64,000 nucleotides of DNA. Origin: UBA6163 sp031411655 (GTDB lineage: Bacteria; Planctomycetota; Planctomycetia; Pirellulales; Pirellulaceae). The stretch's first letter is position 1. Every line of letters begins with the position of its first letter. This document shows, in pieces, positions 26,592 through 36,371 of this stretch. Made by a program: the position numbers and the translations under genes. The notes under the pieces were generated by a model. The model was not told where the DNA came from and did no database searches. It saw only the letters and a list, made by a program, of their open reading frames with translations. The stretch covers positions 62,001-126,000 of the forward strand of contig JANOBM010000124.1 of assembly GCA_031411655.1 (NCBI GenBank), given 5' to 3'.

Positions 26592-29255
26592 ATGAACCCT
26601 CGACCAAACATTGTCGCCCTAGCGTTTGCCTTTTTGGTGTTCCTTCCGCTGGTTGCGAAAGCTCAGGTAGGGCGTGAGAAGGACTCGGCAAGTTCCGTTC
26701 GAGAAAAACAGGTTGGTGTACCAGAAGGCAAAATCATTGAGGGCATCTTTTCGGAGAGCCAGATTTTTCCTGGTACGAAGCGAGAATACAGTGTTTATGT
26801 TCCCGCCCAGTACAATGCGGACGAACCCGCCTGTTTGATGGTGTTCCAGGATGGCGGCGGATACGTAAAAGCTGATGGCGCATTCCGAGTGCCGATTGTG
26901 TTTGACAATTTGATCCATCTCGGGGCGATGCCAACCACGATCGCCGTCTTTGTCGCGCCCGGAACGATCGTTGCGACTAAACCAGGCGCGACGGATCGCA
27001 GTAATCGTTCCTTCGAATACGATTCGCTAGGGGATCGCTACTCTCGATTTCTTCTCGATGAGTTTTTGCCCGTGGCGCTGAAAGGTCTCAACATCTCGAA
27101 AGATCCTAGTCAGCGCGCGATCAGTGGCATCTCGTCCGGCGGTATTTGTGCTTTCACGGCAGCATGGGAACGGCCAGATCAATTTGGTAAGGTTCTCAGC
27201 CATATTGGAAGCTTTACCAATATCCGTGGAGGTTGGGCTTACCCGGGTTTGGTTCGCAAATCAAAAAACAATCCAAAAGCGATCAAGGTCTACCTTCAGG
27301 AAGGCAAAGATGACCTAAACAATCTTTTTGGAAACTGGCCGCTCGCCAATGAAGACCTCGCTGCGGCTCTCCGCTTTGCGGGTTACGACTATCGATTTGT
27401 GATGACCGACGGCGGGCATAGTGGAAACTGGGGTGGTGAAGTACTGCCCGATGCACTTCGCTGGCTCTGGTCCGATCAAGTGGATCATTCAAAACTCGGC
27501 GCCACGACAACGCCACCGGAAAGCGAAGCCCAGCAGACGCCCGACGAAATGAAGCAGCCTGCATGGCAACCCCACCCAGACGCCATTGTTAATGCCAGTG
27601 TTCCCCAGGGTAAAGTCGAAGAAATGACTCCTTGGCAATCAAAGATCTTTCCTGGGACGAAGCGTGAATGGTCTATCTACGTGCCAGCCCAGTACAACAA
27701 GGATCAAGCGGCCGCGCTGATGGTTTTTCAAGACGGCCACTCTTATCGTGATGTCAAGGGACGTTGGAGAGTGCCGGTAGTCTTCGACAATCTCATTGCC
27801 AGGGGAGACATGCCGGCAACGATTGCTGTCTTTATTGATCCAGGTCACGATGAGTCAAAAGGGAAGCCCCAGAATGCATGGAAGAATTCCAATCGCAGTT
27901 TCGAGTACGATAGTCTTGGTGACCGATATGCTCGCTTTCTTCTTGAAGAAATCATTCCTGAAGTAGAAAAGCGATATACGATCTCAAAAGATCCCGAGAT
28001 GCGTGCCATTTGTGGCGCGAGTTCCGGAGGTATCTGTTCGTTCACGGTTGCGTGGGAGCGCCCCGAGTCCTTCCGGAAGGTTCTCTCGACCATTGGAAGT
28101 TTTACCAACTTGCGTGGAGGCAACGTTTATTCGTCACTCATTCGCAAGACGGAACCCAAGTCCCTTCGCGTTTACCTTGCCGACACCAGCGGAGACATTG
28201 ACAACCCTTTCGGAAGCTGGCCTTGGTCCAACAAGTTGATGGCATCCTCCCTCCAATACATGGGCTACGACCTTCGGTTCGATTGGGCGGAGGGTTTTGG
28301 ACACAACGCAGACCACGGCAGCTCAGTGTTTCCCGACGCGCTAAAATGGTTGTGGCGTGAGGAGAAGCATCAGCCCGTTTTCGATACCATAGGGGATCTA
28401 AAGGGTGATCTGACGCTACTTCGACTTTTGATTCCTGGTGAGTCTTGGGAAGTGGTTGCGGATAACCTTGGTTTCGCGGACGCACCGTGTAGTGATGCAC
28501 AAGGGAATTTTTATTATTCGGATATGAAAGCCCCGGCCGTCTATAGGATTAGCGCTAGCGATGGTTCGAGTACAGAGATCGTCAAAGAGGCCGTCAGTGG
28601 AATGAAGTTTGGAAGCGATGGGCTCATTTATGCTTGCCAAGGTGCCAAGGAGCGGGTGATTTCCATTGATCCCCGGTCAGGCGCGATACGCGAAGTAGCG
28701 TCCCAAGTGGTACCCAATGATCTCGCAGTAAGCGCTGACGGCTTTGTCTTTATTACAGAAACAAAAACTCAACACGTTACACGAATTGACGTCAAGACTG
28801 GGAAGGCCGTTCATGTTGATACGGGTATCACTCAGCCCAACGGAATCGCACTTTCAAATGATGGTGGCACGCTCGCGGTATCCGATCACGGTGGGGAGAG
28901 CACTTGGTTGTTCCGAGTGAACGCGGATGGGAGCCTTGATGCGAAGCTACCCACGATGTCCATGCGAATGCCTATCGATCAGGCTGGTGAGTTCAAGTTC
29001 AATGAGCCACCTCCCTATCTGGTTGCTTCGAGCGGGGATGGAATGACAGTGGATAAGATGGGCCGTTTTTACGTTACCTCGGCCCTTGGAATTCAGGTTT
29101 TCGATCCAACCGGTCGACTGTGTGGTGTGCTGCCACAACCGAATAAGTCTTCGCCATTGACCAGTTGCGTGTTTGCAGGCCCTAACCATGAATACCTTTA
29201 CATCACTAACGGCGATACCATTTATCGGCGAAAACTCTCCGCCGAGTCACCTTAG
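26592..29255 (+). CDS. secreted double esterase fused to an SMP-30/gluconolactonase-like domain
   Basis: 887 aa from the ATG at 26592 (the frame opens one TTG earlier). Signal peptide MNPRPNIVALAFAFLVFLPLVAKA. Two esterase-D/feruloyl-esterase-like alpha/beta-hydrolase domains lie in tandem (about 40-300 and 335-595); each starts with an IFPGTKREYSVYVPAQYN-like segment. Nucleophile elbows are GISSG (S181) and GASSG (S477), with the candidate His in DGGHSGNWGG and GFGHNADHG. The C-terminal third (about 620-887) is a six-bladed SMP-30-like propeller with NDLAVSADG and QPNGIALSNDGG. Likely role: removing acyl or aryl groups from polysaccharide and hydrolysing a released lactone. Substrate is inference. 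Confidence 0.9.
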   Translation: MNPRPNIVALAFAFLVFLPLVAKAQVGREKDSASSVREKQVGVPEGKIIEGIFSESQIFPGTKREYSVYVPAQYNADEPACLMVFQDGGGYVKADGAFRVPIVFDNLIHLGAMPTTIAVFVAPGTIVATKPGATDRSNRSFEYDSLGDRYSRFLLDEFLPVALKGLNISKDPSQRAISGISSGGICAFTAAWERPDQFGKVLSHIGSFTNIRGGWAYPGLVRKSKNNPKAIKVYLQEGKDDLNNLFGNWPLANEDLAAALRFAGYDYRFVMTDGGHSGNWGGEVLPDALRWLWSDQVDHSKLGATTTPPESEAQQTPDEMKQPAWQPHPDAIVNASVPQGKVEEMTPWQSKIFPGTKREWSIYVPAQYNKDQAAALMVFQDGHSYRDVKGRWRVPVVFDNLIARGDMPATIAVFIDPGHDESKGKPQNAWKNSNRSFEYDSLGDRYARFLLEEIIPEVEKRYTISKDPEMRAICGASSGGICSFTVAWERPESFRKVLSTIGSFTNLRGGNVYSSLIRKTEPKSLRVYLADTSGDIDNPFGSWPWSNKLMASSLQYMGYDLRFDWAEGFGHNADHGSSVFPDALKWLWREEKHQPVFDTIGDLKGDLTLLRLLIPGESWEVVADNLGFADAPCSDAQGNFYYSDMKAPAVYRISASDGSSTEIVKEAVSGMKFGSDGLIYACQGAKERVISIDPRSGAIREVASQVVPNDLAVSADGFVFITETKTQHVTRIDVKTGKAVHVDTGITQPNGIALSNDGGTLAVSDHGGESTWLFRVNADGSLDAKLPTMSMRMPIDQAGEFKFNEPPPYLVASSGDGMTVDKMGRFYVTSALGIQVFDPTGRLCGVLPQPNKSSPLTSCVFAGPNHEYLYITNGDTIYRRKLSAESP

Positions 29256-29315
29256 ACTTCGAGTCACATTAGTTCGGTGCGAAACTAAGTCGTCTAGATA
29301 GACGGAATAATAATC

Positions 29316-31619
29316 ATGAAAACACCCCGACAGTTTGTTGCTTCCATCGTGGTTGGTGCGATGGTTCTTGCAGTGGTGTTCGCTGCCCAGAGGGCTTACG
29401 CACAGCAATCATTAATGCAGCGGTTCAATCAGCTCGACACCGACGGTAACGGCCAACTCACCCGCAACGAACTGCGGCAATCCGCCATTTTTGATCGCTT
29501 AGATCTCAATCAAGACAATGAAATCACTGAGCAAGAAGCGGTGAAGGCCAATGCGGCGGGTGCCTTGAGAGGGATCGTTGATTTTCCCGAACAGGAAGCG
29601 CCAGTACCGGCGTTCGATGTGAACGACTCGGAGCCTTCGGCGATTGCTCCTTCATTACCAGTTCGTCAAGGACCAAAACGAGTGGCCCCGGGCGATCACG
29701 GCATCGGTCGATTTCTTGCCGATTTTGCTTTCTCAGACCTCGGCGGGAAATCTCATCGGCTGAGCGATTTTTCGATGCGCCGATCGGTAGTGCTGGCAAT
29801 GACAAGCACCAGTTGTCCGATCAGCAAAAAATACCTTCCGACTCTCGCCGAATTGGCGAGGGAGTTTGAGGCCCGCGGGGTTCAATTCATCTTGGTTAAC
29901 TCACAGTCCGTCGATAACCTGGATGAAATGCATGCCGCCCAGCAGGTTTTAGGGAGCAATGCCTTGTACGTCTTTGATAAGGACGGCAGTTTTGCAAAGG
30001 CAATCGGCTCCCAGACCACCACGGACGTGATTGTCATCGACGCCGCACGCACGGTGATTTATCACGGTGCCATCGATGACCAGTACGGGTTTGGCTACTC
30101 CATCGACGCGCCATGGTCGAAATACCTGGCCAACGCATTGAATGCGATGCTAACTGATCAACCACTTTCAGTCGCGGCGACGCTTGCGCCTGGTTGTGCG
30201 CTTGACATCGACGAAATGCCAAACGAAGTCGCCAACTCTACCTATCACCAGCAGATTTCTCGATTGGTCCAGCGACATTGTGTCGATTGTCACCGCGAGG
30301 ACGGAGTGGGGCCGTTTAGGCTTGATACTTATGAGGATGTCGTTGCACATGCACCGATGATTAGCCAAGTGATCGAACCTGGTGTGATGCCACCGTGGTT
30401 TGCCGCCCCCGCAGAGGCGGGCCAGGCGAGCCCTTGGGCAAACGATCGCTCACTTTCGCAGCGTGAGAAGAACGAATTGATCGAATGGATGGCTAGCGAT
30501 CACCCGGCGGGTGATCCTAAAGATTCGCCATTGGCGAAGAGGTATTCCGGCGAATGGATGATTGGTACGCCTGACTTGATTATTCAACTGCCGCGACCGA
30601 TTGAGATCAAAGCTCAGGGGACAATGCCTTATCAATTCGTCACAGCAGAGACCACTTTGACCGAGGATCGTTGGGTGCAGGGCTATGAAATCATTCCCAC
30701 TGATCGAAGCGTAGTACATCACGTCATTGTGAATGTTCATGCCAAAGGCGCTGGACGCATTCTCGATCGCGAGGAGGGAATCGGTGGTTATTGGGCCGCT
30801 TATGTTCCAGGCAATACTCATCAGGTCTACCCCGACGGTTTCGCACGGAAGCTTAAAGCGGGTGCAACTGTTAGTTTCCAGATTCACTACACACCCAATG
30901 GATCTGCGACGCAGGATCAGTTGCGGATGGGCTTAATCTTTGCAAAAGAGCCACCGAAGTATGTGATTGAGACGATCCCGTTGGCGGACCGAAACCTTCA
31001 GATTCCTCCCGGAGAAGCGAATCACGTCGAATTTATGTCTCGCCGCGTACCGACCGACCTGAATGTGTTGGCGTACATGGCCCACATGCATGTGCGCGGA
31101 AAGTCGTTCAAGTACGAACTCACCTCGGCGAACGGAAAAACGGAAACGTTGCTCGATATTCCGCGATACGATTTTAATTGGCAGTTGCGATACGATTACG
31201 CGCAGCCGCGCTGGATTCCAGCGGGATCGACTATGAAGGTGACCGCCGTTTTTGATAATAGCGATAGCAATCCAGCTAATCCGGACCCGACAAAAACCGT
31301 CGGGTGGGGGCCGCAAACGTTTGATGAGATGATGATTGGCTACGTAGAGATTTACCGTCCTCTCGACGATTTAGGGGACACGGCCGATAGCACGACTGTC
31401 CATTCAGCCGATGGACGTCCGAACGGTGACGCGGCTAAGTCTCGCTCGGTAATCGGGCAAATCTTCCAACAGCTGGATCGTAACGGAAACGGCAAAGTCG
31501 AAGGTGATGAGATACCAGCGGCTCGCCAGCAACAAATCATGCGACTTGACGCCAACAATGATGGGGCAATCTCACTTGACGAAGCTGAACGCTTGAGCCG
31601 CTTTCGGAGTGGAAGTTAA
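29316..31619 (+). CDS. secreted EF-hand / redoxin / haem / copper monooxygenase-like / EF-hand protein
   Basis: 767 aa with signal peptide. Order: EF-hand pair (DTDGNGQLTRNEL, DLNQDNEITEQEA; about 40-75), an AhpC/TSA-type thioredoxin fold (about 125-285) with TSCPISKKYLP in the active-site position (one Cys only), a haem motif CVDCH at 322-326, and a two-lobed region like peptidylglycine/ascorbate-dependent type II copper monooxygenases. Copper-ligand candidates are H468-H469 (SVVHHVIVNVH), H590 and H592 (MAHMHVRG) and a Met near DEMMIGYVE. A second EF-hand pair (DRNGNGKVEGDEI, DANNDGAISLDEA) closes the protein. Probably a periplasmic oxidoreductase; substrate unknown. Confidence 0.88.
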   Translation: MKTPRQFVASIVVGAMVLAVVFAAQRAYAQQSLMQRFNQLDTDGNGQLTRNELRQSAIFDRLDLNQDNEITEQEAVKANAAGALRGIVDFPEQEAPVPAFDVNDSEPSAIAPSLPVRQGPKRVAPGDHGIGRFLADFAFSDLGGKSHRLSDFSMRRSVVLAMTSTSCPISKKYLPTLAELAREFEARGVQFILVNSQSVDNLDEMHAAQQVLGSNALYVFDKDGSFAKAIGSQTTTDVIVIDAARTVIYHGAIDDQYGFGYSIDAPWSKYLANALNAMLTDQPLSVAATLAPGCALDIDEMPNEVANSTYHQQISRLVQRHCVDCHREDGVGPFRLDTYEDVVAHAPMISQVIEPGVMPPWFAAPAEAGQASPWANDRSLSQREKNELIEWMASDHPAGDPKDSPLAKRYSGEWMIGTPDLIIQLPRPIEIKAQGTMPYQFVTAETTLTEDRWVQGYEIIPTDRSVVHHVIVNVHAKGAGRILDREEGIGGYWAAYVPGNTHQVYPDGFARKLKAGATVSFQIHYTPNGSATQDQLRMGLIFAKEPPKYVIETIPLADRNLQIPPGEANHVEFMSRRVPTDLNVLAYMAHMHVRGKSFKYELTSANGKTETLLDIPRYDFNWQLRYDYAQPRWIPAGSTMKVTAVFDNSDSNPANPDPTKTVGWGPQTFDEMMIGYVEIYRPLDDLGDTADSTTVHSADGRPNGDAAKSRSVIGQIFQQLDRNGNGKVEGDEIPAARQQQIMRLDANNDGAISLDEAERLSRFRSGS

Positions 31620-31707
31620 AGCGTCAACTCTTGCGAATCGTGGTAGGTACATTTGACATTCGATTGGTTAGTGCGTGAGCTCAATTCGGTAACGTGCCCA
31701 CCTTTGT

Positions 31708-31711
31708 GGAG
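31708..31711 (+). promoter_or_regulatory. ribosome binding site that sets the 31719 start
   Basis: GGAG lies 7 bp before the GTG at 31719. The longer frame from a TTG at 31653 has no such site and puts 22 residues in front of the signal peptide. Confidence 0.6.
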
Positions 31712-31718
31712 TGACAGA

Positions 31719-34604
31719 GTGAAGATCGCATCCTGCTTCTTGCAAATCGCAATACTGGCTTTAGCATCCTTCTACGCCCAGAAGCTGGTCCTTGCGAAGG
31801 AGATCGTTGAGGCAGATAAGATGTCGGTGGATGCTGCCGAACAGCTCTTCGTCCGTCGCATCGCAATCCTTCTCAACGAGAAGTGCCTTGCCTGTCATGG
31901 GGGCAATTCCGATGACATCAAGGGCGAATTTGATATCCGCTCACGAGAGTCGATGATCAAAGGAGGGGAAAGTGGTGAGCCGTCATTGGTAGCGGGCAAG
32001 CCGGACGAAAGTCCGGTCTTTCTTGCTGTACTGCGTGATCACGAATCGTGGTCACCCATGCCGCCGAAAGAAGCCGATCAGCTCAATGCGGCGCAACTCA
32101 CGTGGATGAAAGATTGGATTGCCGGAGGTGCGCCTTGGCCTGATCCTTCCCGTGCGGCGGAAATTGCGAAGGCGTACGAAACCGCCTGGTCAGCCGAGGA
32201 TGGCATTACGGTGGAGACTTCCGGCGGGCTCTCGCCTGACTGGACGAATCGTCGATATAAAAGGGATGACCTTTGGGCATATCAACCCGTCCTCAAGCCT
32301 GTGCTTGATCCGGCAGGTGCTGCTGCAATCGATCGGTTGATCGAAGGACAGATGCCCGAAGGAGTCATCGCTGCGGGAAACGCCGATGCGCGAACGTTCA
32401 TTCGGCGCGCAACATTCGATCTTACCGGGCTACCACCGTCGCCGGAGGAAATCGAAGCATTTGAGGCCGATTCGGCGGTGGACGATGACGCTGCCGTATC
32501 TCATTTAATCGATCGGTTGCTGCAAAGTCCGCACTATGGTGAACGAATGGCGCAGCACTGGCTTGACGTTGTACGTTATGCCGACTCGTCAGGATTTTCA
32601 AATGACTATGTTCGCGGCAACGCATGGCGATATCGTGACTACGTTGTTCGAGCATTCAATGAAGACAAGCCCTACACAGAATTTATACGCGAGCAGATTG
32701 CTGGCGATGAAATCGATCCCGATGATCCCGAGAAACTGATTGCCACAGGCTTCCTTCGAATGGGACCTTGGGAACTTACGGGAATGGAAGTGCCCAAGGT
32801 CGCTCGGCAACGGTTTCTAGATGACGTTACCAATAGTGTCGGCGAGACCTTTCTCGCCCATTCGCTTCAGTGTGCCCGATGCCATGACCATAAGTTCGAT
32901 CCTATTCCGACACAGGATTACTATTCCGTCCAAGCCGTCTTTGCAACGACGCAGCTTGCGGAACGCGACACCCCGTTCCTTTCCAAGGAAAATATCAATG
33001 GTTTTGAGGAACGCCGGTACCTGGAATTACGACGCGTTGAACACACCAACCAGTTGGCCAGACTCGATAAGCAGTTACTCGAATGCGCGGAGAATTGGTT
33101 CGCCGAAAACGGAAAGGATCCGGCAGCTTGGACACAGGCGGTTGAAGCGGCGAGCAAGCAAACTAACAACAATAGCCGTCGAGATTTCGCCGATGTCTTC
33201 AACACGGCTCGCAATGTTTTGATGAAGCAGGGGGTAGGAGAGGGTGACTTTCCACCGAAGTTCGTCGGCTTTACGCCCGAGGACTATGGAAATGAACGCG
33301 TGGCGAGGAAGGGCTTAGAACGATTGCGATGGGAATTGGACAGTTTCGAACCGGTATCGCTTTCGGTTTATGATGGACGGACGCCTGACGTCAATTCGGT
33401 ATTCGCTCCCATCAGGATGCCTGATGAGAGGATGACGCAAGGCGAACTTGAGGCGACATGCATACTGCCCGGTGGTGATCCCTTTTCCTCGGGCGCGCGC
33501 GTGAATCCAGGGGTGCTCAGTGTGCTTGCATCCATTCAGAAGTCGGAGATTACCGATCAGGTCGAAGGTCGTCGCAAAGCTTTCGCCGAATGGGTTGCGA
33601 GCCGAGAAAACCCGCTTACCGCAAGGGCGATCGTGAATCGGATATGGGCTTGGCACTTTGCCGATCCCATCGCTGGAAATCCAAATAATTTTGGCAGTAG
33701 CGGGAAGAAGCCGACGCACCCTGAGTTGCTCGATTGGCTTGCCGCTACATTCGCGGAACAGAATGGATCGTTCAAGTCAATGCACCGCCTGATCATGTGC
33801 AGTAAGACCTATCGCCGTAGTTCCCAGCATGCAAATCGAAAAACACTTGATGACCATGATCCGCTCGGGACAAGTTATGCAGTCTTCAAGCCGAGACGCC
33901 TCAGTGCTGAAGAGCTACGTGACGCCATGCTGGCAGTTTCCGGTGAATTGAATCGGACGATAGGAGGCATACCTAATCGGCCAGAAATCAATTCGGAAGC
34001 CGGTCTGCAACCTCGCCAGGTAATGGGAACTTTCGCGGCCGCATGGACGCCCAGTCCGCTGCCACATCAGCGTCATCGTCGATCCATTTATGCATTGAAA
34101 CTACGTGGGCTGGTAGATCCTGCGATGGAGGTATTCAATTCGCCCACTTCCGACTTTTCTTGTGAGCTGCGAACATCAAGTACCGTCACCCCTCAAGTTT
34201 TCACTCTCTTTAATAGTACAGCCAGTTACACTCGAGCATTGGCGATTGCGGCCCGTGTTCTGAAAGAAACGACCAGCGATGCGGCAGCGATTGAAAGGAT
34301 CTTCTCCCTCACTTATGGCAGGTCTCCGGATGCGAATGAATTGGAGGAGTGCCAAATTCATTGGCGTGAGATGGAGAAAATCCATCAAAGTGTACTGTTC
34401 GCTTCCACCATGCCACCAATCGAAATTCGACGTGATGCGATCGAAGAAAATACCGGGGAAAAGTTTTCGTTCAACGAGAAGCTGCATTCGAATGAAGGTT
34501 TCGTTCCCGATCTACAGTTCGCCGATTGTGATACGCGTACCCGAGCGCTAGCCGACGTCTGTCTCGCCGTCTTGAACAGCAATGAGTTCATTTATGTTTA
34601 CTGA
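31719..34604 (+). CDS. PSCyt1 / DUF1549 / DUF1553 secreted cytochrome protein
   Basis: 961 aa from the GTG at 31719, which has a good ribosome site and gives signal MKIASCFLQIAILALASFYA. An N-terminal Planctomycete cytochrome C domain has CLACH (about 57-61) and the usual MPPKEAD. Then DUF1549 (FIRRATFDLTGLPPSPEEI, with internal CARCHDHKFDPIP) and DUF1553 (ENPLTARAIVNRIWAWHFADPI; RRLSAEELRDAML). The family is abundant and almost restricted to Planctomycetes and relatives; the biochemical role is not established. It overlaps the next gene, a DUF1501 protein, by 23 bp. That pairing is the standard cassette. Confidence 0.93.
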   Translation: MKIASCFLQIAILALASFYAQKLVLAKEIVEADKMSVDAAEQLFVRRIAILLNEKCLACHGGNSDDIKGEFDIRSRESMIKGGESGEPSLVAGKPDESPVFLAVLRDHESWSPMPPKEADQLNAAQLTWMKDWIAGGAPWPDPSRAAEIAKAYETAWSAEDGITVETSGGLSPDWTNRRYKRDDLWAYQPVLKPVLDPAGAAAIDRLIEGQMPEGVIAAGNADARTFIRRATFDLTGLPPSPEEIEAFEADSAVDDDAAVSHLIDRLLQSPHYGERMAQHWLDVVRYADSSGFSNDYVRGNAWRYRDYVVRAFNEDKPYTEFIREQIAGDEIDPDDPEKLIATGFLRMGPWELTGMEVPKVARQRFLDDVTNSVGETFLAHSLQCARCHDHKFDPIPTQDYYSVQAVFATTQLAERDTPFLSKENINGFEERRYLELRRVEHTNQLARLDKQLLECAENWFAENGKDPAAWTQAVEAASKQTNNNSRRDFADVFNTARNVLMKQGVGEGDFPPKFVGFTPEDYGNERVARKGLERLRWELDSFEPVSLSVYDGRTPDVNSVFAPIRMPDERMTQGELEATCILPGGDPFSSGARVNPGVLSVLASIQKSEITDQVEGRRKAFAEWVASRENPLTARAIVNRIWAWHFADPIAGNPNNFGSSGKKPTHPELLDWLAATFAEQNGSFKSMHRLIMCSKTYRRSSQHANRKTLDDHDPLGTSYAVFKPRRLSAEELRDAMLAVSGELNRTIGGIPNRPEINSEAGLQPRQVMGTFAAAWTPSPLPHQRHRRSIYALKLRGLVDPAMEVFNSPTSDFSCELRTSSTVTPQVFTLFNSTASYTRALAIAARVLKETTSDAAAIERIFSLTYGRSPDANELEECQIHWREMEKIHQSVLFASTMPPIEIRRDAIEENTGEKFSFNEKLHSNEGFVPDLQFADCDTRTRALADVCLAVLNSNEFIYVY

Positions 34605-36063
34605 TCGTTTCATCGCCGGCGCTGGGGCACGCGCACTGCATTCACGGACACGACGGGATTTCCTCTATGGCCTGAGTTTGAGCGTAGGCAGCGTTGCGTT
34701 GTCGGCAATGCTTGCAGAAGAAGCCGATTCTCATGAGTCGCCGCAGCAGGAGCCATCTGAGCCGCATTCCCGACCGCTTGCACCAAAGCAAGGGCATGTT
34801 CCGGCAAAGGCAAAGAATGTCATTTTTCTTATGATGGAAGGCGGTCCTTCTCACATTGATACCTTCGACCCAAAGCCCGCGCTAAGAAAATTACACCTGC
34901 AAGAATTCAATCGATCGGGGAAGCAAAAATCGGCGATGGAGAGTGGCAAGCGATACTACGTGCAAAGTCCATTCGATTTTATCAAAGCAGGCCAAAGCGG
35001 CGCTGATATGGCAGCCAACTGGGTCCATCTTTCGCATGTGGCAGATGAGCTTTGTTTCTTTCGTGGGTGCCAAGTGGACAGCGTCAACCATCCAACGGCC
35101 ATGTATCAGATGAATTGCGGCAATCGGTTTGGTGGCGACCCTGGTTTGGGTGCGTGGGTGACATACGGATTGGGTTCGATCAACCAAGATCTACCCGGTT
35201 TCATCGTATTACCCGAAGTCAGTTATCCTCAGGGTGGAGCTGCAAACTGGAGTAATGGTTACTTGCCGGCAAACTACCAAGGCACTCCACTTCGCGCGAA
35301 GGGATCACCTATTCTTGACCTCAGGCCTCCGGAAGGAATCACTACCGAGCACCAGCGCAGGAACTTGAATTTGATTGCGAAATTAAACGATTCCCATGCG
35401 GCTAAGAATCCGTGGCATGACGAACTGGTTGCGCGTATGGAAACCTATGAACTAGCCTTTCGGATGCAGATGCAGGTACCCGAAGTACTTGACTTGTCCA
35501 ATGAGGATTTAAGGACCATCGAGAATTATGGCATCGGACAAGATGCGACGGATGCCTTTGGTCGAAAGTGCTTGCTCGCTCGGAAACTCGTTGAAAAAGG
35601 TGTGCGTTTTGTACAACTCTACAACGGTTCGTGGGACAGTCATGATTACATTGAACGGGCACATGGCAATCTTGTTCGTGGTGTCGACAAACCGATCGCA
35701 GCACTCATCGCCGACCTTAAACAACGAGGTTTGTTGGAGAGCACTCTTATTGTTTGGTGCGGCGAGTTTGGACGCACACCAGACAATGGTGTGCGGGGGG
35801 GGACTGCTTATGGAAGGGACCACAACCCAAACGCCATGACGATCTGGCTTGCCGGAGGTGGTTGCAATGCCGGGAAAACCGTTGGGGCTACGGATGAACT
35901 GGGGCTGACAGCAGTCGAAGACGTTCATCACGTCCGAGACCTACATGTCACCCTGTTGCAACTGCTGGGTCTGGATGACAACAGGCTTACATTCTATCAC
36001 GCTGGTCGTTTTAAACAGTTAAGCCAGTTTGGCGGGTCGGTGATTAAGGAACTCATCGCCTAG
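34582..36063 (+). CDS. Tat-exported DUF1501 protein
   Basis: 493 aa. A twin-arginine signal (RTRRDFLYGLSLSVGSVAL) indicates export of a folded, probably metal-bearing protein. DUF1501 belongs to the alkaline phosphatase/sulfatase-like superfamily: NVIFLMMEGGPSHIDTFDPKP near the start and WCGEFGRTPDNGVRGGTAYGRDHNP near the end carry candidate metal-binding Asp/His residues. Overlaps the PSCyt gene, so production is coupled. Function unproven; hydrolysis of phosphate or sulfate esters is the usual guess. Confidence 0.93.
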   Translation: MSSFMFTDRFIAGAGARALHSRTRRDFLYGLSLSVGSVALSAMLAEEADSHESPQQEPSEPHSRPLAPKQGHVPAKAKNVIFLMMEGGPSHIDTFDPKPALRKLHLQEFNRSGKQKSAMESGKRYYVQSPFDFIKAGQSGADMAANWVHLSHVADELCFFRGCQVDSVNHPTAMYQMNCGNRFGGDPGLGAWVTYGLGSINQDLPGFIVLPEVSYPQGGAANWSNGYLPANYQGTPLRAKGSPILDLRPPEGITTEHQRRNLNLIAKLNDSHAAKNPWHDELVARMETYELAFRMQMQVPEVLDLSNEDLRTIENYGIGQDATDAFGRKCLLARKLVEKGVRFVQLYNGSWDSHDYIERAHGNLVRGVDKPIAALIADLKQRGLLESTLIVWCGEFGRTPDNGVRGGTAYGRDHNPNAMTIWLAGGGCNAGKTVGATDELGLTAVEDVHHVRDLHVTLLQLLGLDDNRLTFYHAGRFKQLSQFGGSVIKELIA

Positions 36064-36371
36064 TAAAGCAGAGAAACGATTGGCCGGTGTATGTCTTGTC
36101 GGGTGACACAACCTGTTCAGTTCGTCATCCATTTTACGTGCGTCGGTTCCTTGAATCACGCCTATTTTGGACCGATCGAATGGACGAATTTGCGCATCAG
36201 TTCAAGGGGCTTGGGCATGTACGGCGTTACAAAGTCTTTAATTACACTCGGTCGGTGTACACTTCCTAAGCCGTTTCTGTTAAGATAAAGCAGTTCGACT
36301 TTTCGCATACCCGCCCTCCACCGTCGCTCGTCCGAACCTACCTCCCACCTCCGGGCCTCCACGGTAACGAC
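36064..36371. other. intergenic, no gene
   Basis: 308 bp between the two PSCyt/DUF1501 cassettes. I see no terminator hairpin, no convincing promoter and no protein-like ORF. It may hold the promoter of the second cassette. Confidence 0.5.
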
